Below are positions 34,770 to 41,985 of a stretch of 64,000 bases of DNA, in pieces. A program made the translations under genes and the position numbers. Under the pieces are notes generated by a model. That model saw nothing but the letters and a program-made list of their open reading frames with translations, ran no database searches and was not told the DNA's origin. Source of the DNA: Polyangiaceae bacterium (lineage in GTDB: Bacteria > Myxococcota_A > Polyangia > Polyangiales > Polyangiaceae); assembly GCA_019637295.1 (NCBI GenBank), contig JAHBVX010000002.1, positions 248,001-312,000 on the forward strand, written 5' to 3'. Position 1 is the first letter of the stretch. Every line of letters begins with the position of its first letter.

Positions 34770-36494
34770 ATGCGCTTGCTCTGGGCTCTGATCGCGAACC
34801 TCATCCGGCTGCTGCTCCTGCCGCTGACCTGGCTCCGGCGCACCTTCGCCGCACCGCGCGGGTCGTGGCTGCTGCTCGAGCTCGACGGCGCCGTCGTCGA
34901 GATCGCCGGCCGGCGGCCCTTCTGGGACCGCCGACCGAGACCGCTGTCGATACAGCAGCTCCGTCAGGTGCTCGCGCTCGCCCGCGAGGACTCTCACGTC
35001 GTGGGGCTGGTCGTGGCGTGTGAGTCCTTCGACGCCGGCCCCGCGACGGCGGAGTCGCTGCGACAAGTGCTGGTGGAGTTTCAAGCGAGCGGCAAGCAGC
35101 TCGTGTGTTACCTGCCCCGGGGCGGTGGTGCGCGCGCGTGGTACCTGGCCAGCGCGGCTTCGCGCATCTTCGTCGGCACCGACGCGTTGGTCGAACCTCT
35201 CGGCTTCTCGATCCAGTCGCCCTACCTCGGCCAGCTGCTGGACCGAGTCGAGGTGGATCGAGAGGTGCTGGCGCGGGGACGGTTCAAGACCGCGGCCGAG
35301 CCCCTGCTCGAGCGCGCGATGAGCGAAGCACAGCGGGAGCAGCTAGGCGCGTACCTCGACGCGCTCTCGCAATCTCTCGTCGACGCGCTCGCGAGCAGCC
35401 GGGGAGTCACCCCGAGCGCTGCGCGCGAGTGGATCGACGGCGGACCCTGGACCGCGCGGGAGGCGCTCGAGCGCGGCATGTGCGACGCGGTGCTGCACGT
35501 CGACGAGGTCCCCACCACCCTCGATCCGAGCCGCAGCGACGGCGCGGTGCTCGTGCCGGTGTTCGGCTATGGCGCTCGCCGCGCCGTACGCTTCGTGCCC
35601 CTTCGCCCGAGCCCCCACCTGGCCGTCTTGCCACTGCAGGGCGCCATCGTGAGCGAGGCTCCCGGCTCCTTCGTTCCCATGGCGGAGGAGAAGGAGCTGG
35701 TGGAGGCCTGCCGCAAGCTGTGGGCGGACTCGCGAGTCCGTGGCGTCGTGCTCGTGGTCAACTCGCAAGGGGGCAGCGCGCTCGCGTCAGAGCGCATTCG
35801 ACGCGCCCTGGAGCGGCTTGGATCGAGGAAGCCGCTGGTGGCGTACCTGTCCAACGTAGCCGCGAGCGGAGGGTACTTGGCGGCGGTCGCCGCACCGACC
35901 ATCGTCGCGCAGCCGACCACACTGACCGGCTCGATTGGCGTCATCGCAGCGCGGCTGTCCGTGGGTCGTATCCTGGGGCGCGTTGGCGTCGCCGTGCAGG
36001 TCGAGAAGCGCGGCGAACACGCGGACATCTATTCTCCCGCGCGCACCACCAGCGAGTCGGAGCGCGCGCGGCTCGAGCACTACGTCGACGACGCGTACGA
36101 GTCGTTTCTCGCCGCCGTCGCCGCGGGACGGAAGCTGGAGCGAGACGCGGTGCACGCGGTGGCGCAGGGCCGGATTTGGTCGGGTCGGGACGCCAAGGAG
36201 CGCGGCCTGGTCGACCGCCTCGGTGGGTTCGACGCCGCGTTGGCCGCGCTGCGAGACCAGCTCGGGCCCAAGTCTCACGCCTGGGAGCCCAAGGTCGTGG
36301 GGCGGCGCCGCGGACCGTCGCCGCTCGCGCAGATCTTGGTCCGCGCGAGCGGCGTGCAGGTTCCGGCAGGGGCGCTCGGCAGCGTAGTCCGGAGCGGCGT
36401 CGGCGCTCTCGCACCGTTGCTCTTCGACTCCGAAGCCCGCGCCTACGCGCTGTGCGCGAGCGTGGCCGCACCGTATGACGCGGTGGACGGCTGA
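34770..36494 (+). CDS. sppA: Signal peptide peptidase SppA, long form
   Basis: This 574-residue S49 serine protease has two tandem domains. An N-terminal membrane anchor (LWALIANLIRLLLLPLTWL) precedes the domains. The general-base lysine is Lys173 in RGRFKTAAEPLLE and the nucleophile is Ser366 in NVAASGGYLAA, which gives a separation close to that in Escherichia coli SppA (Lys209, Ser409). The enzyme degrades cleaved signal peptides in the membrane. A C-terminal extension of about 60 residues lies beyond the second domain. It is convergent with the B12-controlled lipoprotein gene, with ten bases between stops. Confidence 0.94.
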   Translation: MRLLWALIANLIRLLLLPLTWLRRTFAAPRGSWLLLELDGAVVEIAGRRPFWDRRPRPLSIQQLRQVLALAREDSHVVGLVVACESFDAGPATAESLRQVLVEFQASGKQLVCYLPRGGGARAWYLASAASRIFVGTDALVEPLGFSIQSPYLGQLLDRVEVDREVLARGRFKTAAEPLLERAMSEAQREQLGAYLDALSQSLVDALASSRGVTPSAAREWIDGGPWTAREALERGMCDAVLHVDEVPTTLDPSRSDGAVLVPVFGYGARRAVRFVPLRPSPHLAVLPLQGAIVSEAPGSFVPMAEEKELVEACRKLWADSRVRGVVLVVNSQGGSALASERIRRALERLGSRKPLVAYLSNVAASGGYLAAVAAPTIVAQPTTLTGSIGVIAARLSVGRILGRVGVAVQVEKRGEHADIYSPARTTSESERARLEHYVDDAYESFLAAVAAGRKLERDAVHAVAQGRIWSGRDAKERGLVDRLGGFDAALAALRDQLGPKSHAWEPKVVGRRRGPSPLAQILVRASGVQVPAGALGSVVRSGVGALAPLLFDSEARAYALCASVAAPYDAVDG

Positions 36495-36504
36495 GGCCGG
36501 TGGT

Positions 36505-37842
36505 TCACGGCTGAACGACCACGCTGCCGGCGGCGAAGCCCAGGCTGCCGAGGAACGGATCGCTGAGCACCGTCGAGTGGTTCTGGGTCGCGGTGTCGTA
36601 GCGGACGACCTCCACGCTCGTGCCGCCTTCGAGCGTCTGGAACGACAAGCCGAGGAGGGACGTACCGGCCTCGAAGGTCGCGCCGGTCGGCACGGCCGCC
36701 AGCGACGCCCCCAGGCTGGACGACGTGGTCGTCCAGAGATGCCAGTACTCCGCGAAATTCGCGTCGAAGCCGTTGATGATGGCTTGGCCGCTACCGAGCA
36801 ACAAGAGCCGCGCCAGGTAGTCGCCGCTGGTCGGCAACAGCAGTGGGTCCTCGCTGAGGCCGCTGAGCGATACGGCAGTGACGCCGTACGCGCTGCGCGC
36901 CGTGCCGGCTTCGGAGGCCGCGAAGCAGCCCGCGGAGAGCACGAGCAACCGGTCGTTCACCGGGTCGAGCACCATGTCGACGGGGTTCTTCAGTGACAGG
37001 TCGACGCCGGTGCCCGGCGCCGACCCATTCAGATCGACCAGTGTCTTGCTGGTGGGGTCGAGGGCCAGGAGCAGCGCAGGCGCCGCCGAACACGCGAGCT
37101 CGTAGTTCGGTGGCGCGATGGTGGTGCGATCGATGCGGCCCGCGATGAAGTAGAAGCGATCACTCTTGGGATCGTACGTCGCGTTGCCGAGCTCGATCGC
37201 CCCGTCGCCGTCGCCCGTATCCAACAGGTCGTCGAGTACGATGGTCGACGCGATCTGTCCGGTGGTCAAGCTGGCCACGGCGATGCGGTTCACGTCGTAC
37301 AGAAAGACGAAGGCGTCGTCGCCGCTGGCGACCACGTCGGACGGGTTGGTGCTGCCGGTCCCGGTGGTGCCGATGGCCGCGTGGCCCACGTCGATGACAG
37401 GCGTCGCCGTCGTCTTGCCGACCACGACGACCTCGCTCGACGAGCGCGCCAACAGAAAGCCGCGACCTCGACTGGCCCGTGGCACCGCGTCGCCGTCGGT
37501 CACGTCCACGCGCTGGGTCACGGTGTTGGTGGCCAGATCGACCACCGCCAGCTCGGTGGTCGAGAAGAAGTCGGTGGCCGCCGTCAGCAGCAGCCCCGGC
37601 GCCAGTCCGCCGTCCGAGCCTCCGCTGCCCGAGCTGCCGCCGAGGCCTGCTTCCGAGCCTCCCGCGCCGCCGGACCCGCCGGACGCACTCGAGCCGCCGC
37701 TGCCGCCGGACCCGCCGGACGCCCCCGAGCCGCCGCTGCCGCCGCTCGCCCCACCGCCCAGGGGCTCGTCCTCACCACAGGCCCAGCTGCCAAGCGCCAC
37801 GGCCAGCGCCGCGACGCATCCACTCAATTGTCGGCTCTTCAT
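36505..37842 (-). CDS. Beta-propeller-like lipoprotein under cobalamin riboswitch, BtuG-like candidate
   Basis: This 445-residue protein has lipoprotein signal CVAALAVALGSWAC, then a Gly/Ser/Ala-rich linker of about 50 residues. The rest (about 380 residues) is built of repeated strand units: TELAVVDLATNTVTQRVDV, DAFVFLYDVNRIAVASLTTG, NATYDPKSDRFYFIAGR, DMVLDPVNDRLLVLSAG. This YncE-like pattern fits a seven-bladed beta-propeller. It is the only gene downstream of a complete B12 riboswitch about 200 bases before the ATG, which has GGAG suitably placed. In Bacteroides the B12-binding surface lipoprotein BtuG is also a beta-propeller. I infer a role in cobalamin capture; sequence homology to BtuG cannot be judged here. 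Confidence 0.88.
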   Translation of the reverse strand: MKSRQLSGCVAALAVALGSWACGEDEPLGGGASGGSGGSGASGGSGGSGGSSASGGSGGAGGSEAGLGGSSGSGGSDGGLAPGLLLTAATDFFSTTELAVVDLATNTVTQRVDVTDGDAVPRASRGRGFLLARSSSEVVVVGKTTATPVIDVGHAAIGTTGTGSTNPSDVVASGDDAFVFLYDVNRIAVASLTTGQIASTIVLDDLLDTGDGDGAIELGNATYDPKSDRFYFIAGRIDRTTIAPPNYELACSAAPALLLALDPTSKTLVDLNGSAPGTGVDLSLKNPVDMVLDPVNDRLLVLSAGCFAASEAGTARSAYGVTAVSLSGLSEDPLLLPTSGDYLARLLLLGSGQAIINGFDANFAEYWHLWTTTSSSLGASLAAVPTGATFEAGTSLLGLSFQTLEGGTSVEVVRYDTATQNHSTVLSDPFLGSLGFAAGSVVVQP

Positions 37843-38331
37843 GTTCTGCTCCGGCGTCCCACGCGACCCCGCGGGGGACGAATCGAAGGGCTCCCCTCGA
37901 GGGCGAGCCCTGGTTTTTGACGCCGAAGGGTGGAAGAGCGCGGTCCGGCGGCCGCCACGGGGCGAGCCGCTGCTCTCGCGCGCTCCGCACCCCGCGGAGC
38001 CTTGCCGAGTAGCCGGGGCCAAAATGGCCTCGACTGGCGTCACGGCCAGGTCTCCTGGCTCTGGATCGTCCTCCGGTGCGCCCTTCCCAGGCCGAAGCCC
38101 AGTGGTCACGCGCGCCGTCGTCCCCAGTTACAGTGGCGGGGGCCGCGCCGGATTCACACCGGCTTCCCTTGACCGTGACGTGTCCGAACCCGCCTCGAGC
38201 GAGGTCGATACCCGGCCACTGCTATCACGACGCTCGCGAGACCTCCAAGCCCAAACTCCCCGGACGCAGGCTTGGATTGCAGGCTGGCGCCAAATCGACG
38301 ACGCTAACGCCGCGCCAAACGACGGACCCCG
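37843..38331. other. Intergenic region (489 bp) between lipoprotein and kinase genes
   Basis: This divergent spacer carries the riboswitch and its expression platform on the minus strand. On the minus strand the sequence downstream of the aptamer has hairpins GGCCA-TTTT-TGGCC, GCTCCGC/GCGGAGC, GGGCTC/GAGCCC and CCCCGCGGGG, any of which could be the ligand-dependent switch. Promoters for the two divergent genes were not identified with confidence. Confidence 0.5.
38030..38195 (-). promoter_or_regulatory. Cobalamin (B12) riboswitch
   Basis: Reading the minus strand, all landmark elements of the cobalamin aptamer appear in order. GGGAAGCCGG then GGTGTGAATCC is at 38168-38150, CCCGCCACTG at 38140-38131, CCACTGGG at 38105-38098, TGGGAAGG at 38089-38082, and the B12 box AGCCAGGAGACCTGGCC at 38060-38044. 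The GCCGG/CCGGC pairing around GTGTGAAT forms the usual hairpin. Class boundaries are approximate. Several stem-loops lie between the aptamer and the ATG (for example GCTCCGC paired with GCGGAGC near 37980-38000), but none has a U-run, so control may be at translation rather than termination. Confidence 0.93.
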
Positions 38332-40026
38332 ATGGCTCAACCTTCGCGAAATGCTCCCGCCCTGTCCCAGGGTTCCGTGGTCAACGACCGCTACGAGATC
38401 CGACAGAGCCTCGGCAAGGGTGGCATGGGCGAAGTGTTCTTGGCCTACGACCGGAGCACCCAGCAACCGGTAGCGCTCAAGATCGTGCGCGAAGAGTCGC
38501 GCATGCCGGGCGATGACGAGGCTCTTCGGCAGGAGCTGCTGCTCGCCCGCTCGGTCAGTCATCCCAACGTGTGCCGCGTTCACGATCTCGCGCCCAGCCC
38601 GTGGGGCCCCATCCTGGTGATGGAGCACATCGCGGGCCAGACGCTGCACACCCACATCCGCCGCCGCAAGGCGCAGGGTGGGTACACTTCCGACGAGTTC
38701 AGGAAGATCGCGAGCGAAGCGGCGGCGGGTCTCGCGGCAATTCATGCGCAAGGGCTCGTTCACGGGGACCTCAAGCCGGGCAACGTGATGGTGACCAACG
38801 ACCGCGCCATCATCCTCGACTTCGGCTTCGCGCAGGAGCGCGCGCGCCTCTCGGCGCGCCGGCCAGGCGCGCCGCCGGACGGGGGCACCCCCAACTACAT
38901 GGCTCCCGAGCGCCTGCGCTCTGGCGGGGCCAGCATGGAGGACGACATCTACGCTCTCGGCCTCACGTTGTGGGAGATGTGGACCTGCCGAGTCCCCGAG
39001 CCCGGCTATCGGCCGCGTGCCAAGCCGATGCGATCGCAGATCATGTTCGACGTGCCAGCTGGTCTCAGCGTCGACGAGGTGAAGCAGGTGTTTCGTTGCT
39101 TGAGCGACGACGCCGAGCTGAGACCTGGCGCGCGGCACCTCAGATTTTTCAATCCCTCGGCGCTGACCACGAGCCAGCTCTCGATCCCCCGCGAGCGGCT
39201 CTCGCCCGGCCCGCCGCTCGGCCGCAGCGTGTCCGAGGCGTTCGTCTCGGGAGCCCAGTCCCTGCTACTCACCTACGCCAGCAACGCCCCCGACGCCGCC
39301 GGCCGCCTGTATTCCCTCGACAAACCGGTGATGACCATCGGTCGGCGCAGCAACCAGGACCTGGAGATGCCCGAGGCGACCGTCAGCGGCGCGCACGCGG
39401 TGCTTCGCTGGCAGGCAGGGTCGTGGGCGCTCGAGGACACGGGCAGCACGAACGGGACGTACGCGGACCACAGCTTCGAGCGCAAGAAGTCCGTCGCGCT
39501 ACTGCACGGCGGCGAGGTTCAACTCGGCGAGTGTCGCATCAAGCTGGTGAGCTTCCATGACGGGTCGCCCCAGCACCAGAAGGCGCGCGCGTACCTGAGC
39601 CAGCGGGATGGACTCACTGGCCTGCTGCAGCGCGACAACTTCCTGCGCTGGCTCAAGGACGATCTGGTCTTCGCCGAGTGGGACGGGGTACCCCTGGCTG
39701 TCGCGCGTTACCATGTGCGCGGGCCGAACCGCCATGTGAGCGACCGCCCCACCATTCTCGAGATGCTCGCGCTGCGGCGAGCTGCACAGCGCGTGATTGA
39801 GCTCACCGAGATGTTGCTCTTGAGCGTCATCCCCGTCACGGCGGGTCGCATCGGTCCGCTCAAGTTTGCGATCGCGATGACGGGGCCGAGCGTGGAGGAG
39901 GCGCGGCACGTCGTCGAGCAGGTGGTCGCGCAAGTCCAGGGTCTGATGCCGGAGTCACTCGATTTGGCGGCCACGCTCGTCAAGGCCGAGCCCGGGCAGC
40001 CCGCCGAATCCCTGCTGGAAGACTGA
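38332..40026 (+). CDS. Ser/Thr kinase fused to FHA and a degenerate GGDEF-like domain
   Basis: This 564-residue protein has a kinase domain at about residues 20-270: loop GKGGMGEVFLAYD, Lys in VALKIV, catalytic loop HGDLKPGNVM (His144-Gly145-Asp146, so a non-RD kinase), DFGFA and APERL. An FHA domain lies at about residues 315-405 (MTIGRRSNQDLEM, SGAHAVLRW, TGSTNGTYAD). From about residue 424 the sequence begins RDGLTGLLQRDNFLRWL, which is how GGDEF domains start, but no GGDEF signature follows, so it is probably not a cyclase. No membrane helix. It is divergent from the B12-controlled lipoprotein and lies 14 bases before a small anchored protein. Confidence 0.92.
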   Translation: MAQPSRNAPALSQGSVVNDRYEIRQSLGKGGMGEVFLAYDRSTQQPVALKIVREESRMPGDDEALRQELLLARSVSHPNVCRVHDLAPSPWGPILVMEHIAGQTLHTHIRRRKAQGGYTSDEFRKIASEAAAGLAAIHAQGLVHGDLKPGNVMVTNDRAIILDFGFAQERARLSARRPGAPPDGGTPNYMAPERLRSGGASMEDDIYALGLTLWEMWTCRVPEPGYRPRAKPMRSQIMFDVPAGLSVDEVKQVFRCLSDDAELRPGARHLRFFNPSALTTSQLSIPRERLSPGPPLGRSVSEAFVSGAQSLLLTYASNAPDAAGRLYSLDKPVMTIGRRSNQDLEMPEATVSGAHAVLRWQAGSWALEDTGSTNGTYADHSFERKKSVALLHGGEVQLGECRIKLVSFHDGSPQHQKARAYLSQRDGLTGLLQRDNFLRWLKDDLVFAEWDGVPLAVARYHVRGPNRHVSDRPTILEMLALRRAAQRVIELTEMLLLSVIPVTAGRIGPLKFAIAMTGPSVEEARHVVEQVVAQVQGLMPESLDLAATLVKAEPGQPAESLLED

Positions 40027-40040
40027 GCGCAGGCGGCCTT

Positions 40041-40712
40041 ATGGCGCGTCCGTCGTTTCCAGTTCCCAGTGAGCCCAGCCTTCGCCGCCTGGGTGTGGGC
40101 GGGGGTGGTGGTGGCGACCGGCCGCTGCGCGCCCAGCTCGTCGTCGCCATCGTCGTCGGTCTGGTCCTGCTCGCGGTACCTCTGTACCTGTGGCGTCGTC
40201 CCAGTGGTACGGAGAACGCGCCGGCGACGGCGTCCGCGGATGCCCTCGCCGCCTCGCTGGCGGCCGACGCCGCAGCCGCCGCGGCCGCCGCCGACGCCGC
40301 AGCCGAGAACGAGCGGGTGCGACTGTCACCGCCTCAGCGGGTGAAGTGCGCCGCATCGGCCACGGCTCGCGGCCAGGAGGGCGATCTGTGCGACCGACTC
40401 GAAGCGTTCGAACAGGCGCTCGCACGAGCGATCCGCGAGAACGTCGACTGTGCGCCGCGCACCGGCAAGCAGGGGACGATCAACTACGTCCTCACCGTCG
40501 ACTTCGCGGCCAAGCGCGTGCACATGTTCCCAGGCAAGAGCGGTGAGTGGAAGGGACCGCTGGCACGCAAGGCCGCCGAGTGCGTCAAGCGCGCCATGGT
40601 CGTGCCGGACTGGGACTCGGTGAAGCACCAGTACCGCTTCTACATGATCGCGCAGCTGGCGACCTACCCGCCGCCGGGCATGTCGGGTGGCTCCGTGCCG
40701 CTCTTCGAGTGA
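40041..40712 (+). CDS. Membrane-anchored hypothetical protein
   Basis: This 223-residue protein has a short Gly-rich cytoplasmic N-terminus, one membrane helix at about residues 32-50 (LVVAIVVGLVLLAVPLYLW), an Ala-rich coiled segment of about 40 residues, then a folded domain of about 120 residues with three to four cysteines. Segments such as ENVDCAPRTGKQGTINYVLTVDF and KAAECVKRAMVVPDWDS are beta/alpha and recall the small TonB-C-like or AgmX-type fold seen in myxobacterial envelope proteins; that likeness is weak. It is 14 bases after the kinase-FHA gene, so co-expression is probable. Its last 49 bases overlap the end of the convergent gene at 40664. Confidence 0.7.
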   Translation: MARPSFPVPSEPSLRRLGVGGGGGGDRPLRAQLVVAIVVGLVLLAVPLYLWRRPSGTENAPATASADALAASLAADAAAAAAAADAAAENERVRLSPPQRVKCAASATARGQEGDLCDRLEAFEQALARAIRENVDCAPRTGKQGTINYVLTVDFAAKRVHMFPGKSGEWKGPLARKAAECVKRAMVVPDWDSVKHQYRFYMIAQLATYPPPGMSGGSVPLFE

Positions 40713-41302
40713 GCTGCCGGCAGCACGGGAAGCTCGAGGGTCCCCGCGAGCTTCAGCGCGGCGAGCAGCCGGGCCAGCACTGGCCGCCGCTGTCCGGGGG
40801 CGAGGTCATCGCGAATCGCTGCCAACGCGATCGCGAACTGGCCCAGGTCCGCGGCGGTCAACACGCGATCGAGCTCCTCCCGAAGGCGCCGCGCGAGCAG
40901 TGGCGCGCGCCCGTCGGTCGAGATGGAGAGCGTAACGGGCCCGTGGCGCGTGACCGCCACGTGATGAAAGCTGCTGCTCCCATCCGGCTGGTCCACGGCG
41001 CAAAACAGGCGCTGGCGCCGCGCGCACTCCGCGCCGAGCTCGGCTCGCAGTCGCGCGTCGACGTCTGCGAGGATGACGAGCCAATGGTCTCGGATGTCGG
41101 TGGCGCCGGCACCGCGCCGCTCCAGTGTCGCTCCGCACTCGGACACGGCGCTCAGCAGCTCCGCACCGGGCTCGTCCGCGATCACCGTCACGACCGCGCC
41201 GACGGCGCGCAGGTTACGGACCCGCAGGGCCGCCTCGCCGCCGCTTCCAACCACCAGACAACGCCGACCGCCGAGCAGCAGCATCACTGGCAGGCCCGTC
41301 AC
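40664..41302 (-). CDS. Precorrin-2 dehydrogenase/sirohydrochlorin ferrochelatase (CysG N-terminal type)
   Basis: This 212-residue protein matches the N-terminal half of CysG (Met8p type). It oxidises precorrin-2 with NAD and may insert iron to give siroheme. The NAD-binding site is RRCLVVGSGGEAALRVRNL, followed by VTVIADEP, CAVDQPDGSSSFHHVAV, and TLSISTDGRAPLLARRLREEL. The methyltransferase half of CysG is absent. It starts at a GTG whose GTGA overlaps the DUF4390-like gene. Its 3-prime end overlaps the convergent anchored-protein gene by 49 bases. Confidence 0.9.
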   Translation of the reverse strand: MTGLPVMLLLGGRRCLVVGSGGEAALRVRNLRAVGAVVTVIADEPGAELLSAVSECGATLERRGAGATDIRDHWLVILADVDARLRAELGAECARRQRLFCAVDQPDGSSSFHHVAVTRHGPVTLSISTDGRAPLLARRLREELDRVLTAADLGQFAIALAAIRDDLAPGQRRPVLARLLAALKLAGTLELPVLPAAHSKSGTEPPDMPGGG

Positions 41303-41985
41303 TTCTTCTCCTTCGGTGGCGGCGGCACGATCGGGACGACGGTCTTGGTGGTGAACTTCAACTCGCGCTCGGCCTCACCGATGCGTTGCAGGAAGAGCCC
41401 GGTGAAGGTGCTGAACAGTGCGTCTCCAGGCGCCGCGGTGCTCGTCCCCGTGGGGCGGCTGACCCAGCGCTTGATCTTGCGCAACACCTCCGGGCTGACC
41501 GGATTGACCTGAACCTTCGCGTTCATGTAGAGCGCGGCGCCTTGCGGCACCTCGTCGCGTGTACCGGCGATGAGCTGTCGCGCCTCTGCGCAGCGCCGGA
41601 GCACGCCGTCCACGGTGATGGCGGCGGACGAACGAGTGCCTCCGGGCCTGGTCATTTCGATGAGATACACCTCGTCCCAGACGTGCCAGGTGATTTTGCA
41701 CGTTTGTGCGGTCGTGCTCACCGGCTCGGTCGCTCCCGCGCGGTAGACGGCTGCGGTGAACACGATGGTGGTAGGCAGGCCCCGGGACAGCTTGCGGCGG
41801 ATGCTCTCGTCGACGACGTCTCGGTACGACACGGCGACGTACACGGCGGAGCGCGACGTGTCCCAGTTGAAGCGCACGTCGCGCGGCGGCGATTCCGCCT
41901 CGCTCTTCTCTTGGGCGGCGCCCCGCGCGGCGACCATGAACATCGAGCCTGCGACCAGGCAGCACACCGCGTATCGAAGCGTCAA
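41299..41985 (-). CDS. Exported DUF4390-like protein
   Basis: This 228-residue protein has a signal peptide ending near ARGAA-QE. The mature domain reads VAVSYRDVVDESIRRKLSRGLPTTIVFTAAVYR, then TCKITWHVWDEVYLIEMT. This is like DUF4390: a strand, a region of helix ending in SGLP-type turn, and long strands, though the assignment is tentative. It starts at a TTG whose TTGA overlaps the stop of the Omp85-like gene; a GTG at 41967 is an alternative. The coupled position suggests it serves the barrel protein upstream, perhaps as a periplasmic partner. Confidence 0.75.
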   Translation of the reverse strand: MTLRYAVCCLVAGSMFMVAARGAAQEKSEAESPPRDVRFNWDTSRSAVYVAVSYRDVVDESIRRKLSRGLPTTIVFTAAVYRAGATEPVSTTAQTCKITWHVWDEVYLIEMTRPGGTRSSAAITVDGVLRRCAEARQLIAGTRDEVPQGAALYMNAKVQVNPVSPEVLRKIKRWVSRPTGTSTAAPGDALFSTFTGLFLQRIGEAERELKFTTKTVVPIVPPPPKEKK

